From Ferirhizobium litorale (GTDB lineage: Bacteria > Pseudomonadota > Alphaproteobacteria > Rhizobiales > Rhizobiaceae): a stretch of 64,000 nucleotides of DNA. The stretch is from NCBI GenBank assembly GCA_030028905.1, contig JALDYZ010000018.1:1-64000 (forward strand). The letters are read 5' to 3'. Below the pieces are notes generated by a model. The model had not been told where the DNA came from, did not search any database, and saw nothing but the letters and a program-made list of their open reading frames with translations. Of this stretch, positions 1-8,318 are shown one piece after another; the stretch's first letter is position 1, and the number at the start of each line of letters is the position of its first letter. The position numbers were made by a program, and so were the translations under genes.

Positions 1-2
1 CC

Positions 3-62
3 GACTACGGCCTCGTCGCCGACCTGTTCGAAGCCCTGCCCGAATTCGAAAAGGCGCGGTGA
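3..62 (+). CDS. etfA: Electron transfer flavoprotein alpha subunit, C-terminal end (partial)
   Basis: Only the last 19 codons are inside the window, ending in TGA at 60-62. The visible peptide begins DYGLVADLFEALPEFEKAR. This resembles the conserved C-terminus of EtfA, the FAD-binding subunit that passes electrons from acyl-CoA and related dehydrogenases to the quinone pool. The identification rests on this short tail alone, so it is likely but not certain. The 5' part and any etfB lie outside the window. Confidence 0.65.
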   Translation, partial: DYGLVADLFEALPEFEKAR

Positions 63-176
63 CGCACCAAGCCGCCGTTCTCGGCAAAGGCAGCTGTCGG
101 CGAAGGCAACCGGCCAGCGCGATCAAACAGCAAAGGGCGGCCCGGCCGCCCTCTTTCGTGGCATCGAAGATGCGCT

Positions 177-509
177 TTACCGGTATTCGGTTGGACTTCC
201 TGTCGCGGAGGCTGCCTTCGCCGGCTCCAGCACGGCGAACTCGTGGCGAGACGTCCAGTTGCCTTCGATCAGTTCGTAGATGCTTTTCGAAGGTTGCAGA
301 ACGTTCTTCACCGATAGCGGGCCGCAGGTCGGTTCGTCGCCGCCGTCCCCGCATTCGGTGTGCAGTTCCTCGATCCGGACCCAGGTCACTTCCCGGAAAT
401 CCTCGGAGCCCTTGAAGTTGACCATGAGATCGGTCAATGCCTTGGCTAGGCTATGCTTTTGATCATTGTCGAATGCGCCGGCCAGCAGCTTGACGGATAC
501 GAATGGCAT
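177..509 (-). CDS. Tautomerase family protein (4-oxalocrotonate tautomerase-like)
   Basis: The 110-residue protein starts MPFVSVKLLAGAF. After removal of Met it exposes an N-terminal proline, the catalytic base of the 4-OT/MIF tautomerase superfamily. The following beta strand and the helix with KHSLAKALTDLM fit the beta-alpha-beta tautomerase fold. It is longer than the roughly 62-residue classical 4-OT subunit, with an extra C-terminal part of about 40 residues after residue 70. A GAGGTG ribosome site lies just upstream of the ATG. It is transcribed towards etfA and stands alone. The substrate cannot be predicted. Confidence 0.75.
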   Translation of the reverse strand: MPFVSVKLLAGAFDNDQKHSLAKALTDLMVNFKGSEDFREVTWVRIEELHTECGDGGDEPTCGPLSVKNVLQPSKSIYELIEGNWTSRHEFAVLEPAKAASATGSPTEYR

Positions 510-867
510 AATTGCACCTCTTGTGTAGGCCGCAGTCGCCGGGGTGGCGGAAGCCTGCCCAGGCGACCAATCGGCTGGTCACGTTTTATTCTGCGTTGAG
601 AGGAAGTATGCGCGGCGCCACCGGCGTTCGCATCTATACTTAGGTTTCGTTGCCGGTAGCCGATCGTATGTGGACCGGAGCGGTTACGGCGCGGCCCGCA
701 AGCCGTTGCAGATTGGGCTTCGGCTATCGCCAGGCCGGATGTAGTCTTTCGCGGCGCTTGCGATCGCAGGGCAGGAGCGGGCACGCGCTACGCGCCCAGA
801 CCTTTGTATAGGTTCGGATCCGAAATAATAAGGCTATGTTGTGCGGATAAACGGTCGGGGAACAAAT
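510..867. other. Intergenic region between tautomerase and histidine kinase
   Basis: About 360 bases with no ORF that shows recognisable homology or a convincing ribosome site. It must hold the divergent promoters of the tautomerase (minus strand) and the histidine kinase (plus strand). I saw no strong terminator or operator palindrome. Confidence 0.4.
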
Positions 868-2448
868 ATGGTGGCTGGCGCGGGCGCATTCCTCAGGGGG
901 CAGGGTAGCCTTCAACATGACTTGGTCATAGGCCTGATCGCGCTCATCCTGCTGCTGACGGTCTTTTACGTGGATGCGTTCACAAAGATCGAAGGCGCCA
1001 TCGCGGTTCTCTATGTCATCGCCCTGCTTCTTCTCAGCGAAGTGGTGACACGCCGGGCGCTGATGGCCATGGCCATCCTGTGTGCGGCGCTTGCGATATT
1101 CGCCTTTCTCTTTTCCCATGGGATCGATCCGGGTATCCAGCCGACGCTGCGGCTGACCGTGTCTCTGGCCGCTCTTGCGATCACGACGGCGCTGCTTCTT
1201 CGCAACGACACCTTTCGCTCGGAGCTCCTCGCCTCCAATGCCGCACTGCGCGAGAGCGAAGGGCGCTACCGTTCGATCTTCGACAATACCAAGGTGGCGC
1301 TCTGGGAGCATGACTACTCCCGTGTTCGATCGCACCTGATGGAGCTCAAGCTCCAGGGCGTGACCGACCTGAGGGTACATGTGCGGTCGAACCCGGGCGC
1401 TGCCACGCAATGCATGGACATGATCAGTACCGTTGCGGCCAACGAAGCGGCCTACGAACTGCTGGGGCCGCATGCCGGCGACGGTGGTCCCGGCACCTTG
1501 CGCCGCTATGTCGCCAGCGACGACGAGACATTCATCGACCTGATGCAGGCCATCCTCGACGGCGCCGAGCACTTCGAAGGCAAGGGCACGGTGACGACCG
1601 ACGGCGGGGAAAAGAGACTTGTCCTACTGAGCATCGGCCTTCCCGACGACGCCTCGACCTTCAACCGGGTCGTGGTGGGCATGATCGACATAACCCAGCG
1701 CGAGATGACGCAGAAGGCCCTGAACGAGGCGCAGGCCGAACTGACGCGCGCGGCGCGCGCCGCCACGGTCGGCGCCTTGTCGGCGTCGCTGGCGCATGAG
1801 TTGAACCAGCCGCTCGGGGCGATCGGGGTCAATGCCCAGACCCTGTTGCGCTGGCTCGATCGCGATCCGCCCGACCTTGCCGCCGTTCGCAAATCGGCGG
1901 AGCGCATCATCCGCGACGGCCAGCGCGCGAGCGACATCATCCAGAATACGCGCAGCATGCTCACCCAGAACACCAACGAGTCGGAATGGATCGACCTCTA
2001 TGCCCTCATAGACGAGACAACGAGGCTGATGGAGCATGACCTGCAGCGCGATGCCGTTGTCGTCGACATTCACCGCAACACACGCATTCCCTCGGTCAAG
2101 ACCGTAAGGATCGAGTTGCAGCAAGTGCTGATCAACCTGATGACCAATGCGGTGCAGGCGATGAGTTCCGTGGATGCGGCTCCTCGCACCATAGTGATCG
2201 ACGTGGCACCGCGCACGGACGAGATCGTCTCGATCGTCGTTCGCGACAACGGCCCCGGCATAGCCGCCGATGCCCGGGACAAGGTCTTCGCGCCCTTCTA
2301 CACGACGAAGGCATCGGGGATGGGCATGGGACTTTCGATCTGCCGCAGCACGCTCGAGGCGAGGGGAGGAAAACTGGAGGGCTACAATCATCCGGAAGGA
2401 GGGGCCGTGTTCGAGATCACATTGCCCCTGGAAGACCTTCATGAGTGA
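868..2448 (+). CDS. Membrane sensor histidine kinase
   Basis: The 526-residue protein has about four hydrophobic segments in its first 130 residues, from LVIGLIALILLL onwards, then a PAS-like region introduced by LRESEGRYRSIFDNTK. The kinase core follows: an H-box (SASLAHELNQPLGAIG), an N-box (NLMTNAVQAM), a G1 box (DNGPGIA) and a G2-like MGMGLSICRS. The H-box type is that of FixL-like and related kinases. I prefer the ATG at 868 to the in-frame GTG at 841, which would add nine residues. The receiver-only gene 150 bases downstream is the probable partner. The PAS region is degenerate and lacks the FixL haem motif seen in the second kinase of this window, so the signal is unknown. Confidence 0.85.
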   Translation: MVAGAGAFLRGQGSLQHDLVIGLIALILLLTVFYVDAFTKIEGAIAVLYVIALLLLSEVVTRRALMAMAILCAALAIFAFLFSHGIDPGIQPTLRLTVSLAALAITTALLLRNDTFRSELLASNAALRESEGRYRSIFDNTKVALWEHDYSRVRSHLMELKLQGVTDLRVHVRSNPGAATQCMDMISTVAANEAAYELLGPHAGDGGPGTLRRYVASDDETFIDLMQAILDGAEHFEGKGTVTTDGGEKRLVLLSIGLPDDASTFNRVVVGMIDITQREMTQKALNEAQAELTRAARAATVGALSASLAHELNQPLGAIGVNAQTLLRWLDRDPPDLAAVRKSAERIIRDGQRASDIIQNTRSMLTQNTNESEWIDLYALIDETTRLMEHDLQRDAVVVDIHRNTRIPSVKTVRIELQQVLINLMTNAVQAMSSVDAAPRTIVIDVAPRTDEIVSIVVRDNGPGIAADARDKVFAPFYTTKASGMGMGLSICRSTLEARGGKLEGYNHPEGGAVFEITLPLEDLHE

Positions 2449-2596
2449 CGCGAGAATGCTCAAATCGCTGCAGTCCGTCGTGCACGCGGTGCTTGTGACG
2501 AGCGACCGTCCCCTAGACTCTAGTATGGTATCATTTCAATGCGCTGCGGCTCATAACGAGCATGCTGAGCAGCGAATGTGAAAAGGTTACGTTCTC

Positions 2597-2971
2597 TTGT
2601 CCCATACAACTACCATTGCCATTGTCGACGACGATCAAGCCATAAGGGAGGCGCTTGACGACCTGGTCCAGTCATGCGGCTATGACAGCGTGCTGTTCGC
2701 ATCCGCAGAGGAATACCTCGCCTACGACAAGCGGGAGGCGATCGACTGCATGCTGGTGGACGTCAAGATGCCAGGCCTCAGTGGCATCGAACTGCAGGCC
2801 GTGCTCAACAAGGAACAGCACAAGCCGCCGATGATCTTCATGACGTCCTATCGCGACGACCGGACCCGAGCCGCCGCCATGGACGGCGGGGCGTTCGCTT
2901 TCCTGGGCAAGCCGGTCGATATCAACAAGCTGCTCGGTTTCCTGGAATCGGCGTTGCGCCCGGTGAATTGA
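2597..2971 (+). CDS. Receiver-only response regulator (FixJ-type REC domain)
   Basis: A 124-residue single REC domain. It has the acidic pocket D11-D12-D13, the phospho-acceptor D55 in VDVKMPG, the switch Thr/Ser in MTS and the conserved Lys in GKP. The sequence is closest in style to FixJ/NarL receivers, but it stops at the end of the domain and has no LuxR-type helix-turn-helix. The start is TTG at 2597; no in-frame ATG precedes the conserved core. It lies 148 bases after the histidine kinase and probably relays phosphate or acts by protein contact rather than by binding DNA. Confidence 0.8.
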   Translation: MSHTTTIAIVDDDQAIREALDDLVQSCGYDSVLFASAEEYLAYDKREAIDCMLVDVKMPGLSGIELQAVLNKEQHKPPMIFMTSYRDDRTRAAAMDGGAFAFLGKPVDINKLLGFLESALRPVN

Positions 2972-2996
2972 TCCTTCCATCCCGAACATGCGGCTA

Positions 2997-3020
2997 CCCG
3001 GAGCGAACGCGTGCTCCGGG
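2997..3020 (+). terminator. Hairpin after the response regulator
   Basis: CCCGGAGC and GCTCCGGG form a perfect 8-bp stem around an 8-base loop, 25 bases after the receiver stop codon. No T-tract follows, so it may be an mRNA-end structure or a Rho-dependent stop rather than a classical intrinsic terminator. Confidence 0.45.
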
Positions 3021-3105
3021 CGAGGCCGCGGCAAGCCGCGTCGCAAAATCTCTCGACTGTCACTCGCCTGTAAAGAATAGTCGCTAACAAGGCGGCATCG
3101 ACGGA

Positions 3106-3121
3106 TTGCACAGCTGTGCAA
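3106..3121. promoter_or_regulatory. Perfect 16-bp palindrome, candidate LacI-family operator
   Basis: TTGCACAGCTGTGCAA is a perfect inverted repeat ending 12 bases before the ATG of the ABC ATPase, the first gene of an operon that encodes a LacI-family regulator. Size, symmetry and position fit an operator of that regulator, which would block transcription initiation or early elongation. The palindrome overlaps an in-frame GTG at 3116, which argues against that codon being the start. Confidence 0.65.
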
Positions 3122-3133
3122 AAGGGATTTTCG

Positions 3134-4264
3134 ATGTCGCAGGACGGTTTCTTGAGCGTGAGATCCATCGCGGGCGCCTATGGTGCCACGCGGGTGCTCG
3201 AGGATATCAACCTCGAGATCGCCAGGGGCGAATTCGTCGCGCTGCTCGGCTCATCGGGCTGTGGCAAGACCACGCTTTTGCGCACCATCGCAGGCTTCAT
3301 CAGCCCGACCGCCGGCAGCATTTCCGTTGCCGGCAAGGACGTCACCCGCCTGCCGCCCGACAAGCGCGGCATGGCGCTGGTGTTCCAGTCCTATGCGCTC
3401 TGGCCGCACATGACGGTCGCGCAAAACATCGGCTACGGGCTGAAGCTGCGCGGCATGCCGCGTGCCGAGATCGGTGCGCGCGTCAGTGCAATGGAGACGC
3501 TGCTCGGTCTCGACGGTCTCGGCGCACGCAAGCCGGCCGCGCTCTCCGGCGGTCAGCGCCAGCGCGTCGCACTCGGCCGGGCGCTCGCCATCGATCCCGA
3601 AATTCTTCTGCTCGACGAGCCGCTCTCCAACCTCGATGCCCGTATCCGCCTGACCGTCCGCCACGAACTGCGTGCGCTGCAAAAGCGCCTCGGCATTACC
3701 GCGATCCATGTGACGCACGATCGCGAGGAAGCCATGGTCATGGCCGACCGTATCGTCATCCTCGATGCCGGGCGCATCGCCCAGCAGGGAGCACCCGAGG
3801 AAGTGTACAATAGGCCGACATCGGCCTTCGTCGCCGCCTTCATGGGCGCGGAGAACGTGCTATCCTTGAGCGGCGCGCCGCGGGGCGAAAACTTCGTCAT
3901 CGCCGCCGGCCCGGCCAATGCGCCGGGCACCGTGCCGCTGATGGGCCGACGCTTAGTCGCGGGCGCCGTAGAGGCGCGCTTCCGTCCGGAGGCCGCGCAA
4001 CTCTTTTCCGCCGCCACGCCGGTCGTCGGTCCGGGCATCACCTTCCTCGGCGAAGTCACCGCCGTCAGCTATCCGGGCGGCCACTGGCGCCATTCCGTAC
4101 GTCTCGCCGCGCACGAAATCATGGCCGACGCTTCCCGCGCTTTCGAGCCGGGCGAAGCGGTCCAGGTCCACGTCGCGCCGGAAGCGCTCTTCCTCTTCAG
4201 TTCGCCGGACCAAACGCCGGCGCCAGCCATTTCCCGGTCCGCGACCGGGAAAGTTCACGCCTGA
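3134..4264 (+). CDS. ABC transporter ATP-binding protein (iron(III)/spermidine/phosphonate-type family)
   Basis: The 376-residue ATPase has a Walker A (SSGCGKTTLL), Q-loop, signature LSGGQRQRVALGRAL, Walker B (ILLLDEPLSNLD) and an H-loop in HVTHDREEAM. A C-terminal regulatory domain of about 130 residues resembles TOBE. This is the architecture of PotA, FbpC/AfuC and PhnT importers, not of the CUT1 sugar family. The ATG at 3134 has an AAAGGG site 8 bases upstream. It heads an operon with the binding protein, two permeases, a LacI regulator and two phosphoesterase-type hydrolases, which suggests an organophosphate substrate rather than iron. Confidence 0.88.
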   Translation: MSQDGFLSVRSIAGAYGATRVLEDINLEIARGEFVALLGSSGCGKTTLLRTIAGFISPTAGSISVAGKDVTRLPPDKRGMALVFQSYALWPHMTVAQNIGYGLKLRGMPRAEIGARVSAMETLLGLDGLGARKPAALSGGQRQRVALGRALAIDPEILLLDEPLSNLDARIRLTVRHELRALQKRLGITAIHVTHDREEAMVMADRIVILDAGRIAQQGAPEEVYNRPTSAFVAAFMGAENVLSLSGAPRGENFVIAAGPANAPGTVPLMGRRLVAGAVEARFRPEAAQLFSAATPVVGPGITFLGEVTAVSYPGGHWRHSVRLAAHEIMADASRAFEPGEAVQVHVAPEALFLFSSPDQTPAPAISRSATGKVHA

Positions 4265-4295
4265 CATATTGATCCACATATTGGAGAAGCAAGCC

Positions 4296-5429
4296 ATGAA
4301 GAGACTGTCCTATGCCGCATTCGCCGTCGCTCTCGTCGCGCTCCCGGTCAAGGCCGAGGAACTGACGGTCGCGACCGCCGGCGACCAGAACATGGTCGAC
4401 TACATCAACCAGTATCTCGGGCCACTGTTCGAAAAGGCCTATCCGGGCAACACCGTCCGCGCCGTCGGAACCGGTCCCGGCGATGCCGGCTCGCAGAAGA
4501 TCCTCGAGCGCTTCGACGCGCAGTCGGCCGCAAGCAGCACGGCCTGGGACGTCGACGTCGCCGTCGTGCATGAGAAATTCGCCGGCCCGATGGTCCAGAA
4601 GGGCTATCTCGCCCAGTATCGCGGCGATATCGACACCGGCAAGCTCGTCTCGCGCGCAAACGCAAAAAACGCGCTCGGCGCCGACGTGGACGGCTATGTC
4701 ATGCCGATGTTCAACAGCCAGACGGCGATTGCCTACAACCCGGCGCTGGTTGCGAACCCACCGAAGAGCTATGCCGAGCTTGCCGATTGGGCAAAAGAGC
4801 ATCCGAAGCAGTTCGGCTATAACGGCATCAAGGGCGGCGCTTCGGGCGTCAGCTTCGTCATGGGCTGGATCTACGCCTTCGGCGGCGGCGATGCCGACAA
4901 CCTGATGACCGGCCCCTTCAAGGAAGAAGAGACCAAGAAGTGGGGCGACGCCTTCGCAAGCCTCGCCGATTTCACCAAGAACGCGACGCTGACACCCGGC
5001 AACGCCGGCACGCTCGACCTGCTGTCGCGCGGCGAGATCGCCATGGGTCCGGTCTGGGTCGACATGTTCTACTCCTGGCAAGCCAACGGCCAGCTGCCTC
5101 CGGACCTGAAGCTCATCCTGCCCGCCCCGGGCATGCCGGGCCAGCCGATGCACTATGTGGTTCCGGCCAAGGCATCGCACGCGGACCTCGCCGAGAAGTT
5201 CGTGGCGCTTGCCACCAGCCCGGAAGTCCAGGCCGACGGCATCGTCAAGAAGTTCAACTGGTATCCGGGCATCGATGCCGAATACGTCAAGCCGAAGCTC
5301 GATGACGCCACCTGGAACAAGCTGTTCGTCGACATCACTCCGGAAGACCTCGCCACCAAGGGCAAGCCCTTCCCGATTGCGCCCTATAACAACGCGATCC
5401 TCGAAGCTTACGAACAGTCCGTGAAGTAA
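4296..5429 (+). CDS. ABC transporter periplasmic substrate-binding protein
   Basis: The 377-residue protein begins with a signal peptide (MKRLSYAAFAVALVALPVKA, probable cleavage before EEL). The rest is a two-lobed type II binding fold, with motifs such as WDVDVAVVHEK and NSQTAIAYNP that occur in the AfuA/PotD/ThiB-like group. The ATG at 4296 has GGAG about 10 bases upstream and is preferred to the TTG at 4269. Some AfuA proteins bind sugar phosphates rather than iron (established for Actinobacillus AfuA). With a phosphatase and a phosphodiesterase downstream, a phosphorylated ligand is the best inference. Confidence 0.85.
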   Translation: MKRLSYAAFAVALVALPVKAEELTVATAGDQNMVDYINQYLGPLFEKAYPGNTVRAVGTGPGDAGSQKILERFDAQSAASSTAWDVDVAVVHEKFAGPMVQKGYLAQYRGDIDTGKLVSRANAKNALGADVDGYVMPMFNSQTAIAYNPALVANPPKSYAELADWAKEHPKQFGYNGIKGGASGVSFVMGWIYAFGGGDADNLMTGPFKEEETKKWGDAFASLADFTKNATLTPGNAGTLDLLSRGEIAMGPVWVDMFYSWQANGQLPPDLKLILPAPGMPGQPMHYVVPAKASHADLAEKFVALATSPEVQADGIVKKFNWYPGIDAEYVKPKLDDATWNKLFVDITPEDLATKGKPFPIAPYNNAILEAYEQSVK

Positions 5430-5437
5430 GCCGAACC

Positions 5438-5463
5438 GGCTCCCTGCCTTGCGGCGGGGAGCC
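5438..5463 (+). terminator. Hairpin between binding-protein and permease genes
   Basis: An 11-bp stem (GGCTCCC with matching GGGAGCC, then a T-G pair and GCC/GGC) closes a TTGC loop 9 bases after the binding-protein stop. No T-tract follows. Such hairpins often protect the binding-protein message from 3' decay or partly terminate transcription, so that binding protein is made in excess over permease. Confidence 0.6.
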
Positions 5464-5588
5464 TCACCTCTTCCTGAAGTCTTTCCGCTGTCCCCAGTCA
5501 CGCAGTGACTTCACCTTCTTGTTTTCACGCAATTCCGGACGGAAAACCGATTTCCACTTTTCATGGAATTGCTCTCGACGGTCGACCG

Positions 5589-6410
5589 ATGTCCAAACGC
5601 CTCCTCGGTATCCTGCTGGTCCTGCCCGCGCTCGCGGTCATAGCTTTCCTGTTCATTTTGCCGCTTGTCATGTCGGCGGTCGGTGCGTTCCGCGTGGACG
5701 GCAACTTCGGCTGGGATAATTTCGTCAAGACGTTCGACCTCTATACCAAGGACATCCTTTTCACCGTCATCATCATTTCCATCTCGACAGTGCTGATCGG
5801 CCTCGCCTCGATCGCCATCGGCGGCTACCTGACGCTCGGCGAACACCCGGTCGCCGTCGCCATCCTGCGCTGGCTCTATCGCTGGCCGATGTTCATTCCC
5901 TTCATCGTCGTCGGCCAGGTCATGCGCACCTTCCTCGCCAAGAGCGGCATGATGAACAACGTGGCGATCAGCATCGGCCTGACGACGCCGCTCGAGGCTG
6001 AGAGCCTGCTCGATTGGCGCGGCATCGTGATCGCCTTCGTCTGGAAGCAGACGCCTTTCGTGGCGCTGCTGGTGGCGGGCGCCATGGCGTCCGTCGACCG
6101 CGGCACCCTCGAGGCGGCGCGCAATCTCGGTGCCTCGCGGCTGCGCGTGCTCCTTGAGATCCTCGTGCCGCAGGTCGCCGTGACGCTGACCGTCGGCCTC
6201 ATCCTTTCATTCGTCACGATGATGTCGGTTCTCTCGGTGCCGCTGATGATCAATGCCCAATCGCCGACCATGCTGACGGCCGACATCGCCTTCCGCGTCA
6301 ATGCCTATGGCGACTACGGTGTGGCCAACGCGCTCGGCCTCGTCTCGTTCGTTCTCGCCTCCTCGGTCGCGTGGATCTATCTTCGCCAGAACCTGAAGGA
6401 GCGCGCATGA
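5589..6410 (+). CDS. ABC transporter permease 1
   Basis: A 273-residue integral membrane protein with about six transmembrane segments. The first is MSKRLLGILLVLPALAVIAF. The binding-protein-dependent permease signature appears as EAARNLGASRLRVLLEILVP, the EAA loop that contacts the ATPase. The upstream region reads on in frame to a GTG at 5505, but the hydrophobic start MSKRLL at 5589 is the natural N-terminus. Its stop overlaps the start of permease 2 by four bases (ATGA), implying translational coupling. Confidence 0.85.
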   Translation: MSKRLLGILLVLPALAVIAFLFILPLVMSAVGAFRVDGNFGWDNFVKTFDLYTKDILFTVIIISISTVLIGLASIAIGGYLTLGEHPVAVAILRWLYRWPMFIPFIVVGQVMRTFLAKSGMMNNVAISIGLTTPLEAESLLDWRGIVIAFVWKQTPFVALLVAGAMASVDRGTLEAARNLGASRLRVLLEILVPQVAVTLTVGLILSFVTMMSVLSVPLMINAQSPTMLTADIAFRVNAYGDYGVANALGLVSFVLASSVAWIYLRQNLKERA

Positions 6411-7249
6411 CCCACGCCACCACCATGTTCACCCCGGCCCGCGCGCTTTCCGCCCTGTGGTGGGTGCCGCGCGGCGTCATCTTCGGGCTCATGGCCTTCT
6501 TCATTTTCGGGCCGCTCGCCAACCTCCTGTTCTGGACCGTCGCGGAGAAATGGTATTTCCCGCACAGCCTGCCGCTGCAATATGGCTTCAGCTACTGGGC
6601 GCAGGTCTTCGCCCCGCGCGGCGGCGCGGTCGAGTCGCTGACCAATTCGATCATCGTCGCGGTGCTGACAGTCGTCGTGTCGCTCGCGCTCGCCATTCCC
6701 GCCGGCTATGCCCTGGCGCGGCTGAAGCTACCGTTGCGCGGTTTGATCCTGCTCGCATTTCTCATCCCGCAGGCTTTTCCGAACCTGACGGTCTACGTGA
6801 ACGTTGCCCGCATCTTCTACGAGATCCGCCTCAACGGCACGATCCCCGGCGTCGTGCTCGTCCACGTCTCGCACGGCCTCGTCTATGCGGTGTGGATCGC
6901 AACGGCCGCCTTCTCGGCGATCGACGCCGAACTCGAGCAGGCGGCGCGCTCGATGGGCGCCGGGCCGCTCAGGGCCTTCCTCGACGTGACGCTGCCGCTC
7001 GCCATGCCGGGCCTGATGGCGAGCGCGATCTTCGTCTTCCTCGAAAGCCTGGACGAGTTCACCGGCAGCTATTTCGTCGGCGCGCCGGATGTCAACATGC
7101 TGCCGCTGCTGCTCTATACGGCAGGCGCCGGCGACAATTACCAGATCGCCTCGATCACGGCGCTCCTGCTTCTCATTCCCTCGATCGTCTTTATGCTGGT
7201 CGTCGAACGATTCCTGAAGGCGGACGTGCTGTCGCGCGTCGGCCACTGA
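6407..7249 (+). CDS. ABC transporter permease 2
   Basis: A 280-residue membrane protein with about six transmembrane helices and an EAA-type loop (EQAARSMGAGPLRAFLDVTLP). The ATG at 6407 lies inside the ATGA overlap with permease 1. Together with the ATPase and binding protein it completes an importer whose two permeases are separate polypeptides, as in PotBC, rather than the fused permease common in FbpB-type iron transporters. Confidence 0.85.
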   Translation: MTHATTMFTPARALSALWWVPRGVIFGLMAFFIFGPLANLLFWTVAEKWYFPHSLPLQYGFSYWAQVFAPRGGAVESLTNSIIVAVLTVVVSLALAIPAGYALARLKLPLRGLILLAFLIPQAFPNLTVYVNVARIFYEIRLNGTIPGVVLVHVSHGLVYAVWIATAAFSAIDAELEQAARSMGAGPLRAFLDVTLPLAMPGLMASAIFVFLESLDEFTGSYFVGAPDVNMLPLLLYTAGAGDNYQIASITALLLLIPSIVFMLVVERFLKADVLSRVGH

Positions 7250-7258
7250 GGATTACGA

Positions 7259-8293
7259 ATGCCGGATAGCAGTAAGCAGTCGAAGGAGAAGTTGCGCTTT
7301 GTCAGCGCCGAGCAGGTGGCGCAGCTTGCCGGCGTGTCGCGCTCGGCCGTCTCGCGCAGCTTCACGCCCGGCGCCAGCGTCTCGCCGGCGACACGCGAGA
7401 AGGTCATGCGGGCGGCCGAGGAGCTCGGATATCAGGTCAACGATCTCGCCCGCGGCCTGCTCGCCAACCAGAGCCGCCTCGTCGGTCTCGTCGTCACCAA
7501 GCCGGAAGCAGGGTTCAGGGCGCATCTGGTCGCTGCGCTTGCCAAGGCGCTGATCCAGCGCGGCAGCGTGCCCATGCTCATCAATACCGGCCAGACCGAG
7601 GAGGAACTCGTTGCCGCGCAGAAGACGCTTTTCGGCCACCGCGCCGAAGCGACCATCATCCTCACCGGCTCGCCGCCCTCCAGCTTCGTCGAGCTTGCGC
7701 GGCGCAATGGCCAGCCGCTCGTCGTCATCGGTCGTTCCGAGCCGGGTGCCGACCATGTACGCATGGGCAATGCCGAGGCTTCCCGCCGGGCCGCCAGCCT
7801 GTTCGTCGCCAATGGACATCGACGGCTCGGGCTCGTCGGCTCCGCCTCCGGCACGCCGAGCGTCGTAGAGCGCGAACGCGCCTTCACCGCCCAGGCCGAA
7901 GCGCTCGGCGCTACGGTCACGGCCGTCCGCGGCGAGGATTCCGACTATGTCGGCGGACTCGCCGTCGGTCGCCGGCTTCTCGCCGGCCCCGACCGGCCGG
8001 AGGCGATCTTCTGCATCAACGACCTCATCGCCTTCGGCATAATGGACCATGCGCGCGCACTCGGCCTTGCCATCCCGGATGATCTCGCCGTCATCGGCTT
8101 CGACGACGTCCCGCAGTCGGACTGGCTGGCATATCGCCTGACGACCTTCCGCCAGGATCCCGAGCTGATGGCGGCAAGGGTGGTCGAACTCATCGACCGG
8201 CGGCAGGAAGAGCCCGACGCCGCGCCCGCCTACGAGCGGCTGATGCCCGAACTGGTCATCCGCAGCAGCTTTGTTCCCCAGGACCCGGCCTGA
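7259..8293 (+). CDS. LacI-family transcriptional regulator
   Basis: A 344-residue repressor-type protein. The N-terminal helix-turn-helix is VSAEQVAQLAGVSRSAVSRS, followed by the hinge helix region (VNDLARGLLANQSRLVG) and a periplasmic-binding-like effector domain to the C-terminus. It starts 9 bases after permease 2, so it is part of the operon it probably controls. The 16-bp palindrome at 3106-3121 is the best operator candidate. The inducer is probably the imported compound or its hydrolysis product. Confidence 0.9.
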   Translation: MPDSSKQSKEKLRFVSAEQVAQLAGVSRSAVSRSFTPGASVSPATREKVMRAAEELGYQVNDLARGLLANQSRLVGLVVTKPEAGFRAHLVAALAKALIQRGSVPMLINTGQTEEELVAAQKTLFGHRAEATIILTGSPPSSFVELARRNGQPLVVIGRSEPGADHVRMGNAEASRRAASLFVANGHRRLGLVGSASGTPSVVERERAFTAQAEALGATVTAVRGEDSDYVGGLAVGRRLLAGPDRPEAIFCINDLIAFGIMDHARALGLAIPDDLAVIGFDDVPQSDWLAYRLTTFRQDPELMAARVVELIDRRQEEPDAAPAYERLMPELVIRSSFVPQDPA

Positions 8294-8318
8294 CCGGCCT
8301 CGATATCGAAAGACAGCC

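Noticed and set aside
4197..5501. 434-residue open frame on the minus strand
   Set aside because: Antisense shadow of the binding-protein gene, with a low-complexity basic composition and no recognisable motif.
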